The notes: generated by a model not told the origin, from the letters alone. Positions 42,965 to 52,079 are shown, counted from the stretch's first letter. The stretch: 64,000 bases of DNA from Rhodoblastus sp963828185 (GCA_963828185.1 CAWHDV010000006.1:11868-75867); one strand, 5' to 3'. Numbers and translations are program-made.

Positions 42965-45236
42965 GGAAGGGCCCTTTCACAAGCTGCGTCTTGCGCATCG
43001 CCGCTTCGATATGGCTGTTCTGCTGGCTCCACAGGCCGCGATAGATTTCGCATTTTTCGAGCAGGTCGGCATGCGTGCCGATATCGAGCAGCGACCCGCG
43101 CTCCAGCACCATGATCGCATCGGAATTCACCAGCGACGACAGCCGGTGCGAAATGACGATGACCGTGCGTCCCTCGGCGATGCGCTTGATATTGGCGTTG
43201 ACGATGGCCTCGCTGTCCGGATCGAGCGCGCTGGTCGCTTCGTCGAGGATGAGAATGCGGGGATCGACGATCAACGCGCGGGCGATGGCGAGACGCTGCC
43301 GCTGGCCGCCCGACAGGTTGGCGGACCCTTCGTAGATGAAGGTGTCATAACCCTGCGGCAGCCGCTCGATGAACTCCTCCGCCCCCGCCAGTCGCGCGGC
43401 GCGACAAATTTCGTCGAAAGTGGCGTTTGACTTCGCGGCGGTGATGTTTTGCCGGATCGTGCCGCTGAAAAGATAATTGTCCTGCAGCACGACGCCGAGG
43501 CTGCGGCGCAGATGCGCGAGATCGTAGGATCGGATATCGATGCCGTCGATCTTGATCAGGCCTTCATAGTCGGGATGCAGCCTCTGCAACAGGCGCGTCA
43601 CCGTGGTCTTGCCGGAGCCCGAGCGCCCGACGACGCCCAATGTGGTTCCGATCGGCACGTCGAATGACAGGTCCTTGATCGCGGGCGACGCGCCGCCCTC
43701 ATAGGTGAAACGCACATTGGAAAATTCGACATGGCCCTCCAGGGGATTGCGCACGCCATGGTCGGAACGCCCCTGTTCGGACGGGCGATTGACGATGTCC
43801 CCGACCAGGAGGACGGCGCCGCGCGCTTCGTCGAGCTGGTTGACCAGGCCGGCCATCTGCATCAGTGGGCCGGCGACGCGCTGCGACAGCATGAGGAAGG
43901 CGAAAAGCGCGCCGATGTAGACCGGGTCCTTGGTGGTCAACGCCATATAGACGCCAAAGGCGTAGGTGCCATTGACCGCCAGGCGCTCGAGCGGCTTCAC
44001 TCCGGTCTGGATAACAGTGGAAACGAACCCTTCCCGAAGCTTGAGCTTGGCGATCCTCGCGACATGCATGTCCCAGATCGCGCGCTGGCGGGGTTCGAGC
44101 GCCAGGGATTTGATGGTGCGAATCCCCGCGACGGACTGGTTGAGGAAAGCCCCGCGGGCGCCTTCCGCGCCCATGACCGCGCCATATGCCTTGCGATAGG
44201 CCGGCAGCATGTACAACAGCCAAGCCATGATCAAAACGCAGCAAAGCAGCACCATTGCAGTCAGCATGAACGAATACGCGAACATGACGGGTAGCAAAAA
44301 CAGCAATGTCAAGCTATCCAGGATCGTTCCAAATAACTGACCGGTCAAAAAACTGCGAATGCGCCAGATTTCATTCATGTCACGCATGATGAGACCGACC
44401 TCCCGCCGTTCGAAATAGTCGATCGGCAGATGCAGAACTTTCTCAAACATATATTCTGAGAGACGCACATCGATTCTTGCGACAATGATGTGCAGCAGGT
44501 AACCGCGCAGGAAGCTAAAAACCGTCTCGAGTACGACAACGAGGCCCATGGCGATACAGACGACGGTGAAAGTGCTCATAGCCTGGTAGTAAATGACCTT
44601 GTCGCCAAGGATTCGCCAGAAGATGATGGGCGCCAGGGCGAACAGGCTCAGGAACATCGCCGAAATGACGAGATCGCGCACCATGCGACGTTCGCGGAAC
44701 ATCAGCGAGATGATCAGGCCGAAATCGAATGGCTGCTCCTCGTCGGCAATATCATAATCGCGGCGCAGCAGGACGACCTCGCCGTCCCACGCCTCCTCGA
44801 AGCGCGGGCGATCGACGGCGAAACGCGCTTCCGGCCCGCTCTTGGGATCACGCAACAGGACCCTGGCGACGCTTTCGTCGGCCTGGACCTCTTCCAGGAC
44901 CAGATGCGCGCCCGTCTTCAAGCGCACGATCGCCGGCAAGGCGCGCTTCAGACTCGCCAGGCCATTCCAGCCGAGATGAACGGATTTAGCCTTGAGGCCG
45001 CAGCCGCGCGCGCAATGGACCAACTGGGCGACCGAGACATTCTCGCTGGCGAGCGCATTGTCCTGGACGATCTGGCGAACCGAGAGATCCAGTCCATGAT
45101 GGCCGCCGACCACCACAAGGCATTCGAGAGCCGAGGTTTCGGGCGTTCCGGTCGCGTCGCTTGACGCAAATTGATTTTCAGCCACATCCACTCCACTGGT
45201 TGTGTGCAAATCATTAACCGAACAAGCCCACCTCAT
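42954..45236 (-). CDS. Type I secretion ABC transporter with degenerate C39-like domain (HlyB-like)
   Basis: The protein (about 760 residues) has three parts. Residues 1-150 are a C39-like domain in which the catalytic DCG motif is replaced (TSALECLVVVGGHHG), while the histidine region TGAHLVLEEV remains, as in HlyB, so it probably binds substrate without cutting it. Residues 175-450 are a six-helix membrane domain. The rest is an ATPase with GRSGSGKTT (Walker A), LSGGQRQRLAIARAL (signature), ILILDEATSALDPDS (Walker B) and ISHRLSS. The start is uncertain: ATG 45236 is used, but a GTG near 45185 with GGAG upstream would also include the C39-like domain. No RTX substrate gene is adjacent. Confidence 0.88.
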   Translation of the reverse strand: MRWACSVNDLHTTSGVDVAENQFASSDATGTPETSALECLVVVGGHHGLDLSVRQIVQDNALASENVSVAQLVHCARGCGLKAKSVHLGWNGLASLKRALPAIVRLKTGAHLVLEEVQADESVARVLLRDPKSGPEARFAVDRPRFEEAWDGEVVLLRRDYDIADEEQPFDFGLIISLMFRERRMVRDLVISAMFLSLFALAPIIFWRILGDKVIYYQAMSTFTVVCIAMGLVVVLETVFSFLRGYLLHIIVARIDVRLSEYMFEKVLHLPIDYFERREVGLIMRDMNEIWRIRSFLTGQLFGTILDSLTLLFLLPVMFAYSFMLTAMVLLCCVLIMAWLLYMLPAYRKAYGAVMGAEGARGAFLNQSVAGIRTIKSLALEPRQRAIWDMHVARIAKLKLREGFVSTVIQTGVKPLERLAVNGTYAFGVYMALTTKDPVYIGALFAFLMLSQRVAGPLMQMAGLVNQLDEARGAVLLVGDIVNRPSEQGRSDHGVRNPLEGHVEFSNVRFTYEGGASPAIKDLSFDVPIGTTLGVVGRSGSGKTTVTRLLQRLHPDYEGLIKIDGIDIRSYDLAHLRRSLGVVLQDNYLFSGTIRQNITAAKSNATFDEICRAARLAGAEEFIERLPQGYDTFIYEGSANLSGGQRQRLAIARALIVDPRILILDEATSALDPDSEAIVNANIKRIAEGRTVIVISHRLSSLVNSDAIMVLERGSLLDIGTHADLLEKCEIYRGLWSQQNSHIEAAMRKTQLVKGPFHAS

Positions 45237-45671
45237 CAAGACTTTGCAACCTTGAATGGCAGCCAAAGCAACTCTTTCCGCACATTTTACGTAATGTTGC
45301 GCACCTTGTGTACAATGACGACGCTAGGGTATGCGTCGTGAGGTGCGATTTTGGAACAAGGGCAGGCGAGGTTTTTTACATCTGCGCTGGCGCCACGAAC
45401 AATAGCCGCCTATGTTTTCACGTCCGCGCGAAAAACTCACGATTGTTTGAAAGCCTGTCGGTTGAGGGAAAACCCGGCCTTTGGCGGCAAAAGGCGGGCG
45501 CGAAGCGGATTGTTTCCCGAGCTTCGGTCTGGACAGGGTGGGAGCTTTCTGTTATCGCAACCATGACGGTCCGACGCTCCGCAAGCGTACGATTTTCTTT
45601 TCCAATCCGGCTTTCGAGCCCTGACGCCGACGGCGTCGCGGCAAGAAGCCTTTTGAACACAGGATGCAGGC
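45237..45671. other. Divergent intergenic region, type I exporter / rpsU
   Basis: No gene that I trust lies in these 435 bases. It must contain the exporter promoter (minus) and that of rpsU (plus). Short open frames (for example 45308-45694) lack ribosome-binding sites and have a composition suggesting chance. The segment around 45280-45330 is AT-richer, with TACAAT at about 45310. Confidence 0.5.
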
Positions 45672-45905
45672 GTGCAAGTTCTCGTTCGCGATAATAATGT
45701 CGATCAGGCCCTGAAGGCGCTCAAGAAGAAGATGCAGCGCGAAGGCATTTTCCGCGAAATGAAGTTGCGCGGCCATTACGAAAAACCCTCGGAAAAGCGC
45801 GCGCGCGAGCAGGCCGAGGCCGTCCGCCGCGCCCGCAAGCTGGCGCGCAAGAAAATGCAGCGCGAAGGCCTCCTGCCGATGAAGGCCAAGCCCGCGGCGC
45901 GCTAA
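45672..45905 (+). CDS. rpsU: 30S ribosomal protein S21
   Basis: S21 is a small, very basic protein at the mRNA exit side of the 30S subunit that helps initiation. The 77-residue product starts QVLVRDNNVDQALKALKKKM with QREGIFREMKLRGHYEKPS following, a textbook S21. The C-terminal extension RKKMQREGLLPMKAKPAAR is typical of alphaproteobacteria. The start is a GTG at 45672 with AGGA and CAGG upstream. The last codons and stop are part of a tandem DNA repeat. Confidence 0.95.
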   Translation: MQVLVRDNNVDQALKALKKKMQREGIFREMKLRGHYEKPSEKRAREQAEAVRRARKLARKKMQREGLLPMKAKPAAR

Positions 45906-45950
45906 AAAAGAGCCCGCGGCGCGTTAAAAAAGAGCCCGCGGCGCGCTGAA
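45889..45950. repeat. 22-base tandem repeat across the rpsU stop codon
   Basis: AGCCCGCGGCGCGCTAAAAAAG (45889-45910) is followed by a second copy with one change (45911-45932) and a partial third (45933-45950). The first copy encodes the last S21 residues and the TAA stop, so the unit was duplicated from the 3' end of the gene into its 3' UTR. Confidence 0.9.
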
Positions 45951-46022
45951 TAGGCCCGACGCGCTCTAAAGAAGAGCCTGAGCCGCGCTGAAAGGCCGCG
46001 GCGTCCGGTTCGGGAATGCTAC

Positions 46023-46050
46023 AGCGCCCTTCGCCGCCGCGAAGGGCGCT
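46023..46050 (+). terminator. Hairpin terminator downstream of rpsU
   Basis: A 12-base perfect stem, AGCGCCCTTCGC (46023-46034) with GCGAAGGGCGCT (46039-46050), has a CGCC loop and is followed by TTGCATTT. The rest of the 45951-46303 gap contains a second small hairpin, GCCAAG...CTTGGC (about 46111-46127), and no gene that I recognise. Confidence 0.7.
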
Positions 46051-46303
46051 TTGCATTTGCGCGCGCCTCGCCCCGTCGTTACGGGGTGGGGTAACAAATT
46101 ATTCACCATGCCAAGGTTAGCTTGGCGCCTCGCCCCGTTCCCGCCGCAAAGCGCTTTTACCTCCTGCGGCCGAAGCGGCGCGCAGGGAAGGCGCAACCGG
46201 TTTTTCGCCAAGCCCGTCTATCGAAAAAATCGGGCGATCCCCTGCGGCGAACGCCAATGACGAAACAGCCTGAAGACGACCAGCGAAGCGGATTGAAATC
46301 GAT

Positions 46304-47149
46304 ATGGCCGGCCATCGCAAAATTCTGATCATCGCCGCGTCCCTGGCTCTCGCCGCGCCTCTGGCCGGTTGCGAATTGATGACCGGAGTCTCCGGCGGCC
46401 ACGGCCCTGGCTACGCCGAAACGTCGAACGCCGATCCGCAGGCGGTCGAGGCCAACATCGATTCGCTGACCCGGGTGATCGAGTCGCATCCCAACGATCC
46501 CGAAGCCTACAACACGCGCGGCGTCGCCTATGCCAAGATCGGCAAGTTCGATTCGGCGATTTCCGACTTCTCCCGCGCGCTCGGCCTCGATCCGCATCAC
46601 GCCTCCGCCTATACCAACCGGGCCCTGGCCGAACGTCAGACCGGCGCCAATGACGCCGCCCTGGCGGACTTCACCCAGGCCATCGAGGCCAATCCCAATC
46701 ACGGCCCGGCCTATCTCGGGCGCGCCAATCTCCTGCGCTCGCAGGGCCAGCTCGACGCCGCCCTGCGCGACCTCGACCAGGCGATCCGCATCAATCCGGA
46801 AAACGCGCAGTCGTTTCACGCGAGAGGCCTGATTTACCAGAAACAAGGGCAGCAGGAACGCGCCGTCACCGATTTCGACAACGCCATCGATCGCGACCCC
46901 TTCTCGGCCGCCCCTTATGAGGCGCGCGGCCAGAGCCTTCTTGTCCTGGGCCGCTACGACAAGGCGATCGAGGACTTCAACGCCGCGCTCAATGTCAACA
47001 ATCACATTGCCGACGCCTGGGCCGGCCTCGGCGTCGCCTATGAGAAAAAGGGCGACCGCCAGAAGGCGCTGCTGAATTACCAGCGCGCCCTGTCGCTCAA
47101 TTCAGACGATCCCGTCGCCAGCGCTGGCATGAGCCGCCTGAAAGGCTGA
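46304..47149 (+). CDS. TPR-repeat lipoprotein
   Basis: The 281-residue protein has a lipoprotein signal (KILIIAASLALAAPLAGC) with the lipobox cysteine at residue 23. Six tetratricopeptide repeats follow, for example PEAYNTRGVAYAKIGKFDSA, then ISDFSRALGLDP. It resembles NlpI-like and TPR lipoproteins, which act as membrane-anchored adaptors for envelope enzymes. The ATG at 46304 has only a weak upstream purine stretch. It is convergent with rppH; the two stops are 16 bases apart. Confidence 0.88.
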   Translation: MAGHRKILIIAASLALAAPLAGCELMTGVSGGHGPGYAETSNADPQAVEANIDSLTRVIESHPNDPEAYNTRGVAYAKIGKFDSAISDFSRALGLDPHHASAYTNRALAERQTGANDAALADFTQAIEANPNHGPAYLGRANLLRSQGQLDAALRDLDQAIRINPENAQSFHARGLIYQKQGQQERAVTDFDNAIDRDPFSAAPYEARGQSLLVLGRYDKAIEDFNAALNVNNHIADAWAGLGVAYEKKGDRQKALLNYQRALSLNSDDPVASAGMSRLKG

Positions 47150-47165
47150 GAATCGCCAAGCGGCG

Positions 47166-47681
47166 TCAGCCCGCCGCGAGATGCGCGAATTGCGCGCAGA
47201 CGGCGACATAGACCTCGCGCTTGAACGGCACGATCAACTCGGGCAGGCGCTCGAGCCGCTCCCAGCGCCAAGCGTCGAATTCCGGCTTGTGGCGGCCGCC
47301 ATCCGGCGCGTCGATGTCGATTTCCGCGTCCGGGCCGGTGAATTTCAGGGCGAACCATTTTTGCGTCTGCCCGCGAAAACGTCCGCGCCAGTTCTTCTTA
47401 GTCGCGTCGCCGGGCAGGTCGTAACTGAGCCAGTCCGTCGCTTCGGCGAGAAAACTCACGCTGCGCACGCTGGTCTCCTCGCGCAATTCGCGCAAGGCGG
47501 CGCGGTAGGGCGCTTCGCCTTCGTCGATGCCGCCTTGCGGCATCTGCCATTCGTGTTCGGCGGGAGCCGCATCCGGCGACCGCCTGGCCTTGCGCCGGCC
47601 GACAAAGACCAGACCCTGCGCATTGATGAGCATGATGCCGACGCAGGGTCGATAGGAGAGGCTGTCCATCCGAGCATTCAC
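47166..47681 (-). CDS. rppH: RNA pyrophosphohydrolase
   Basis: RppH removes pyrophosphate from the 5' triphosphate end of mRNAs and so triggers RNase E decay. The 171-residue protein has the start YRPCVGIMLINAQGLVFVGRR-like (RPCVGIMLINAQGLVFVGRR) and the NUDIX box GGIDEGEAPYRAALRELREE, typical of the RppH/IalA subgroup, plus WLSYDLPGD and the GQTQKWF segment. The GTG at 47681 overlaps the upstream stop as GTGA; an ATG at 47669 is an alternative. It is the last gene of the conserved minus-strand block. Confidence 0.93.
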   Translation of the reverse strand: MNARMDSLSYRPCVGIMLINAQGLVFVGRRKARRSPDAAPAEHEWQMPQGGIDEGEAPYRAALRELREETSVRSVSFLAEATDWLSYDLPGDATKKNWRGRFRGQTQKWFALKFTGPDAEIDIDAPDGGRHKPEFDAWRWERLERLPELIVPFKREVYVAVCAQFAHLAAG

Positions 47682-48904
47682 CTCTTGTCGTTGTCAGCCG
47701 CGCTTTTTTGCGCGCGGATCGCCGCCGAAACCGGGACGAGCACCAGGTCGCGCCCTTTCAACTCGCGGGCGAATCGGGCGATCCGTTCGGCGGAAGCAGG
47801 CAGGCCGGCGGCGAAACCGACGGCGACGCCGTTCCGCCGCGCCAGCGTCTCGAGCCGGAACAAAGCCAGGTCGACCGCCCCGGGCTGCTGCGATTCGTCG
47901 AGCCGCATATCGGCTTTCACGAAACCCACGCCTTTCTCGCCTGCGACTTCGCTGGCGAGGCTTTGCGGCGAAGACCCGTCGTCAACATAATCAAGGCCGC
48001 GCGCCGCGAGGTCGGCCATCAGGGCCTGGGTCGCGGAACGATCGGCGGTAAAGCGGCCGCCGAGGAAGTTGACCAGGCCGATATAGCCAGTGAACCGGCC
48101 CATCTGCCAATGCAGGTCCTCCGCCATCTTCGCGCTGTCGGCGACGGGCAGCACGTGCGGCCCAGGCGATTCCGCATTGTCGAACGGCTCCATTGGCGTC
48201 TGGAGCAGGATTTCATGCCCTGCCTCGCGCGCCGCCGCCGCCTGGGCGGAAACCTGCGCGCCATAGGGCGCGAATGCGAGGCTGACGGCGGGCGGCAATT
48301 GCCGGATCGCCTCGTCGGTCGCGGCCTGGTTCAGCCCCATGCCGCCGACGACAATGGCGATGCGCGCCGCGCCGGGCTTGATGGGCGGCTGCATGGCGAG
48401 AGGGCGGGCATAGACGTCGGCGGGCGCGGCGCCGTCCTTGCCGCGCCGGGGGAGCAGGCCGTAGCGGCTCTTTTCGACCAGCCGCCGGTCAGGCGCGGGG
48501 GCCAGGGCGCGCGTCGAAGCCGTGTCCGGCACCTGGATGATGAGCGCGCCCGGCGTCGCCGCGCCGCCGCGAAAAATCTTGACCCCGCTTTCCATCTCGA
48601 CCTGGCGCGCCGTCTCGACGCCATCGGTCTCGACGCCATTGGTCTCGCCGCCGTTGGTCTTGGCGGACTGCGGCTGTGCAGCCGCGATGGCGGGAGCGGC
48701 GGCCGGCTTGGGCGGCAAGGGCTGAATTGGCGCGACGGCCTCGGGCTCGCCGCCCGGCGGACCGGAGCGGCCGAGCACGGCGATGGCCAATCCGGCCGCG
48801 CCCAGCGCGAGCGCCGCGCCCGCGCCGAGCCAAAGCCGCGTCCGTCCGCGTTTCGGCGGCGGATCCCGGTCCATTCCCAGTGGGCGGTCGAGATCGTCGA
48901 TCAT
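47678..48904 (-). CDS. Divergent polysaccharide deacetylase (YibQ/DUF610 family)
   Basis: The 408-residue protein has an N-terminal membrane helix (WLGAGAALALGAAGLAIAVLG), a long Pro/Ala/Glu linker, and a C-terminal polysaccharide-deacetylase-like fold with ARIAIVVGGMGLNQAATDEA, LAFAPYGAQV and LLQTPMEPFDNAE. The family usually starts this fold with an IDDxG metal motif; here it reads VVGGMG, so the first metal-binding aspartates are missing. The family normally sits with envC and ctpA, as here, which links it to peptidoglycan remodelling. The ATG at 48904 is chosen over an upstream TTG. Confidence 0.88.
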   Translation of the reverse strand: MIDDLDRPLGMDRDPPPKRGRTRLWLGAGAALALGAAGLAIAVLGRSGPPGGEPEAVAPIQPLPPKPAAAPAIAAAQPQSAKTNGGETNGVETDGVETARQVEMESGVKIFRGGAATPGALIIQVPDTASTRALAPAPDRRLVEKSRYGLLPRRGKDGAAPADVYARPLAMQPPIKPGAARIAIVVGGMGLNQAATDEAIRQLPPAVSLAFAPYGAQVSAQAAAAREAGHEILLQTPMEPFDNAESPGPHVLPVADSAKMAEDLHWQMGRFTGYIGLVNFLGGRFTADRSATQALMADLAARGLDYVDDGSSPQSLASEVAGEKGVGFVKADMRLDESQQPGAVDLALFRLETLARRNGVAVGFAAGLPASAERIARFARELKGRDLVLVPVSAAIRAQKSAADNDKR

Positions 48905-48972
48905 GGCCTTGTTCTTCGCAACCAAACCGAATCAGCTAGCGGCCGGTCCGAAGAGATTAAATCGAAAGCGCG

Positions 48973-49020
48973 TAAAAACACAAAAGGAGAGCTCCGATCC
49001 GGATGATCGGACCAGAGCTC
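48973..49020 (-). terminator. Probable terminator of ctpA
   Basis: On the minus strand GAGCTC (49020-49015) and GAGCTC (48994-48989) enclose a second stem, CCGATC/GATCGG, giving a bulged hairpin. It is followed by CTCCTTTTGTGTTTTT. It lies 43 bases after the ctpA stop, before the YibQ-like gene. Confidence 0.6.
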
Positions 49021-49062
49021 GATGTCGTTCGCCGGACGCTGCAAGTTCCTGGCTTTTCGGCT

Positions 49063-50514
49063 TCAGTTCGGCTTGCCGGACGCCGGGCCTTGCTTGAGGA
49101 CCGGTTCGGGCGTCGAGCCAACCGGCGGGATCACCACCGGCGCCGCAGGTTTCGCCGCATCCGTAGCCGGCGCCGCAGCCTCCGTCTTGGGAGCGTCCGC
49201 CTTGGCGTATTCCGTTTTCAGCTCCGCCTCCGTCTTTGCGCCGCGCAGCAGGTCAAAGGCCGCGTGCAGCGCCTTGTCCTTGGATTCATCGGCCGGGACA
49301 TAGGCCTGCGAACCGTGCTCCTCATCCTTGCCGTTCATCAAATGGCCCTTGAGCGAAGCCTCGCCCAGGATTTCGTCCTTGCCCTTGAGATCAGCCGGCG
49401 TGTCTTCGAGCACCCGGATATCCGGCTCGATGCCCTTGGCCTGGATCGAGCGGCCGGACGGCGTGTAGTAGCGCGCGGTCGTCAGGCGCAAGGCGCCGTT
49501 GCCCTGGCCGAGCGGGATGATGGTTTGCACCGATCCCTTGCCGAACGAGCGCGTGCCGATCAGCGTCGCGCGCTTGTGGTCCTGCAACGCGCCGGCGACG
49601 ATCTCGGAGGCCGAGGCGGAGCCGCCATTGATCAGCACCACCAGCGGCTTGTCCTTGGACAGGTCAATCGGACGGGCGTTGTAGCGCTGCGTCTCGTCGG
49701 CGTTGCGCCCGCGAGTGGACACGATCTCGCCATGGTCGATGAAGGCGTTGACCACCGCCACCGACTGGTCGAGCAGGCCGCCCGGATTGTTGCGCAGGTC
49801 GAGCACGTAGCCCTTGAACTTGTCGGCCGGAATATCGTGCTGGATCTTCAGCATGGCCTCCTTGAGGCCGTCATAGGTCTGCTCGGTGAACTGGGTGATG
49901 CGGATATAGCCGATATCCGGCTTGTCGACATGCGAGCGCACCGACTTGATCTGGATGACGGCGCGGGTGAGGCTGACGTCGAGCTTGTCCTTCTTGGGGC
50001 CGCGCAGGATGGTCAGCTTGACGCTGGTGTTGACCTCGCCGCGCATCTTGTCGACGGCCTGGTTGAGGCTCAGGCCCTGCACGTTCACGCCGTCGATGGC
50101 GGAAATCAGGTCGCCCGAAAGGATGCCGGCCTTCGCCGCGGGCGTGTCGTCGATCGGCGCCACGACCTTCACGTAACCGTCCTCCTGCATGACCTCTATG
50201 CCGAGGCCGCCGAAGGCTCCGCGCGTCTGCACCTGCATGTCGGAGAAGCTTTTCGGATCCATGTAGCTCGAGTGCGGATCGAGCGAGGCGAGCATGCCGC
50301 TGACCGCCGCCTCGACCATCTTCTTGTCGTCGGGCTTTTCGACATAATCGGTGCGGACTTTCTCGAACACATCGCCGAACAGATTGAGGTCGCGGTAGAC
50401 GTCGGCGGCGGCGGCGACCGCCGAGCCTCCCTGCCACACATGCGTGCGGGAGCCAATGGACCCGGCCGTGGCGCCAATGGCGACGCCCAGCAATACCAGC
50501 GATGTTTTGCGCAT
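49063..50514 (-). CDS. ctpA: Carboxy-terminal processing protease, S41 family
   Basis: CtpA is a periplasmic serine protease that trims proteins at their C termini, including peptidoglycan hydrolases. The 483-residue product has a signal or anchor (RKTSLVLLGVAIGATAGSIG), an S41 N-terminal segment (LASLDPHSSYMDPKSF), a PDZ domain (GLGIEVMQEDGYVKVVAPID) and the protease core LVVLINGGSASASEIVAGAL. The catalytic lysine is K326 in TRSFGKGSVQT. The C-terminal 60 residues are Ala/Pro/Lys-rich. The ATG at 50514 shares one base with the TAA of the envC-like gene, so the two are translationally coupled. Confidence 0.95.
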   Translation of the reverse strand: MRKTSLVLLGVAIGATAGSIGSRTHVWQGGSAVAAAADVYRDLNLFGDVFEKVRTDYVEKPDDKKMVEAAVSGMLASLDPHSSYMDPKSFSDMQVQTRGAFGGLGIEVMQEDGYVKVVAPIDDTPAAKAGILSGDLISAIDGVNVQGLSLNQAVDKMRGEVNTSVKLTILRGPKKDKLDVSLTRAVIQIKSVRSHVDKPDIGYIRITQFTEQTYDGLKEAMLKIQHDIPADKFKGYVLDLRNNPGGLLDQSVAVVNAFIDHGEIVSTRGRNADETQRYNARPIDLSKDKPLVVLINGGSASASEIVAGALQDHKRATLIGTRSFGKGSVQTIIPLGQGNGALRLTTARYYTPSGRSIQAKGIEPDIRVLEDTPADLKGKDEILGEASLKGHLMNGKDEEHGSQAYVPADESKDKALHAAFDLLRGAKTEAELKTEYAKADAPKTEAAAPATDAAKPAAPVVIPPVGSTPEPVLKQGPASGKPN

Positions 50515-51944
50515 TATCCGCGAACCCTTTGTGTTTCCGCCTTCGTCCACCATGGACCCGGATCGATTGCCGCTCCGTCTTTACGAAACTCTACATAAAG
50601 AACCGGCTGCGATGCGCCAATCGCCACCGCCGCCGCTGTCTTCACCGTCGCGTCGCCCATCGTCCCGACCGGTTCGCCGGCAAGAACGAACTGGCCGACC
50701 GCCACGTCGACATGCTGCATTCCCGCCAGAACGACATAATAGCCGTCGCCAGCGTTGACGATCAAGAGCTGGCCATAGCTCCGCCACCGACCCGAAAAGG
50801 CGATATAGCCATCGCTTGGCGACGAAACAATGGCGTACGGCCGAGTTGCCAGCGAAAGTCCCTTTTCGACGCCGCCGAATTCGCTCGGCGCGCCATAATA
50901 TTTGATCACCGTTCCGGTCGCCGGCAGCCCGAGCATGCCCCTGGCGTCGGCGAAGGCGATGGCCGGAGCAAGCCGCGCCGGGTCGCGCAGGGGCGCATTG
51001 GCGAAGCGCTGCCGGGCCTTTTCGGCCTCTTCAGCCGACAATCTGGCGTGCGCCTCATCGGACGTGCGGGCCTCTTCGGCGGCTTTCTTCGCCGAAGCAA
51101 GTTCGGTTTCCATCCGCGCCATCAGGTCTTTCAGGCTCGAGGCCTGGCTGGCGAGCTTTTCCGCGCGCGCGCGCTCCGCCGCGAGGGCGTCCTGCGCCTC
51201 GCCGATCGATTTTTGCCGCGCGGCGATCAGCGCCTCGAGCCGCGCCCGTTCATCGCGCTGCATGGTCAGGTCGGCGTCGAGCTTTTCGCGCTCGGCCGAA
51301 ATCGAGGCGCGCAGGTTGACGAGGTCCTGGAGGTCGTTGGTCAGCGCCTCGGTCTCGGCGCGCAATTGCGGCAGCACCGCGCCGAGCATCATCGAGGCGC
51401 GGATCGCGCGCAGAACGTCCTGCGGCTCGGCCAAAACGGCCGGCGGCGGCTTCCGGCCCATGCGCTGCAATGCGGCGAGAACCTGCACCAGCACGCCGCG
51501 CCGGCTGTCGAGCGAACGGCCGACCGCCGCCTCGCTGGCGTTCAGCGTCTCGAGCCGGCCCTGGGCCTCGGCCGCCTTGTTTTCGGATTCGTCGATCTTG
51601 GTCTTGGCGTCGAACAGAGCCTTGTTCAAGGACGCGCGGTCGTTCTGGTAGGAGGCGATTTCCGCCTCGATCTTCTTTCGCTGCGCCTCGGACTGCGCCA
51701 GCGTGTCCTGCACGCCCTGGAATTGCAAACGCTGGGCGTCGAGATCGGCGGCCTTTTTCGCCTCGTCCGCCGCGGCGGCGGGCGCTGGCGCAGCGGGAGA
51801 AGCCGGAGCGGGCGCGGTCTCTTGCGCCCGCGCCGGCGCGCTGGCGAGGCAGGCGAGAGCAAGCAAGGCGGGCGCGAAAAAAAACGCCCGAGTCTTGGAA
51901 GACGGGTGTTTTCGTGCGCAAAACCCTGCTGGGCTGGACTTCAT
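50514..51944 (-). CDS. EnvC-like murein hydrolase activator (degenerate M23/LytM)
   Basis: EnvC-type proteins activate division amidases at the septum. The 476-residue product has a signal peptide (FFFAPALLALACLASAPARA), two long coiled-coil regions (to about residue 330) and a C-terminal LytM domain. The M23 zinc ligands are not conserved: the usual HxH region reads YYVVLAGMQHVDVAVGQFVL, and the end LYVEFRKDGAAIDPGPWW matches EnvC. It is therefore probably an activator and not an enzyme. The ATG at 51944 is used; a TTG lies two codons upstream. ctpA overlaps its stop. Confidence 0.9.
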   Translation of the reverse strand: MKSSPAGFCARKHPSSKTRAFFFAPALLALACLASAPARAQETAPAPASPAAPAPAAAADEAKKAADLDAQRLQFQGVQDTLAQSEAQRKKIEAEIASYQNDRASLNKALFDAKTKIDESENKAAEAQGRLETLNASEAAVGRSLDSRRGVLVQVLAALQRMGRKPPPAVLAEPQDVLRAIRASMMLGAVLPQLRAETEALTNDLQDLVNLRASISAEREKLDADLTMQRDERARLEALIAARQKSIGEAQDALAAERARAEKLASQASSLKDLMARMETELASAKKAAEEARTSDEAHARLSAEEAEKARQRFANAPLRDPARLAPAIAFADARGMLGLPATGTVIKYYGAPSEFGGVEKGLSLATRPYAIVSSPSDGYIAFSGRWRSYGQLLIVNAGDGYYVVLAGMQHVDVAVGQFVLAGEPVGTMGDATVKTAAAVAIGASQPVLYVEFRKDGAAIDPGPWWTKAETQRVRG

Positions 51945-52079
51945 CGCCAATTGTTCCGCCGCGCCGAATCACGGGCTGACTGCTTTAATAAGCCAATCTG
52001 GCCGGCAATAGGGCGGAGCTGGTCCGTTTTCCGGTCAAATTTTTGGGAAATGGCTACGCTTGGAAAGAAGCGCCGAGAG

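Noticed and set aside
42954..45236. A peptidase-containing bacteriocin exporter
   Set aside because: The C39 domain lacks the catalytic cysteine motif, and no GG-leader peptide gene is nearby; a HlyB-like exporter fits better.
45308..45694. Open frames between the exporter and rpsU
   Set aside because: No ribosome-binding site, they overlap the rpsU start, and nothing in the translation resembles a protein domain.
46051..46260. A 69-codon frame between rpsU and the TPR lipoprotein
   Set aside because: Starts at a terminator hairpin and has random-looking composition.
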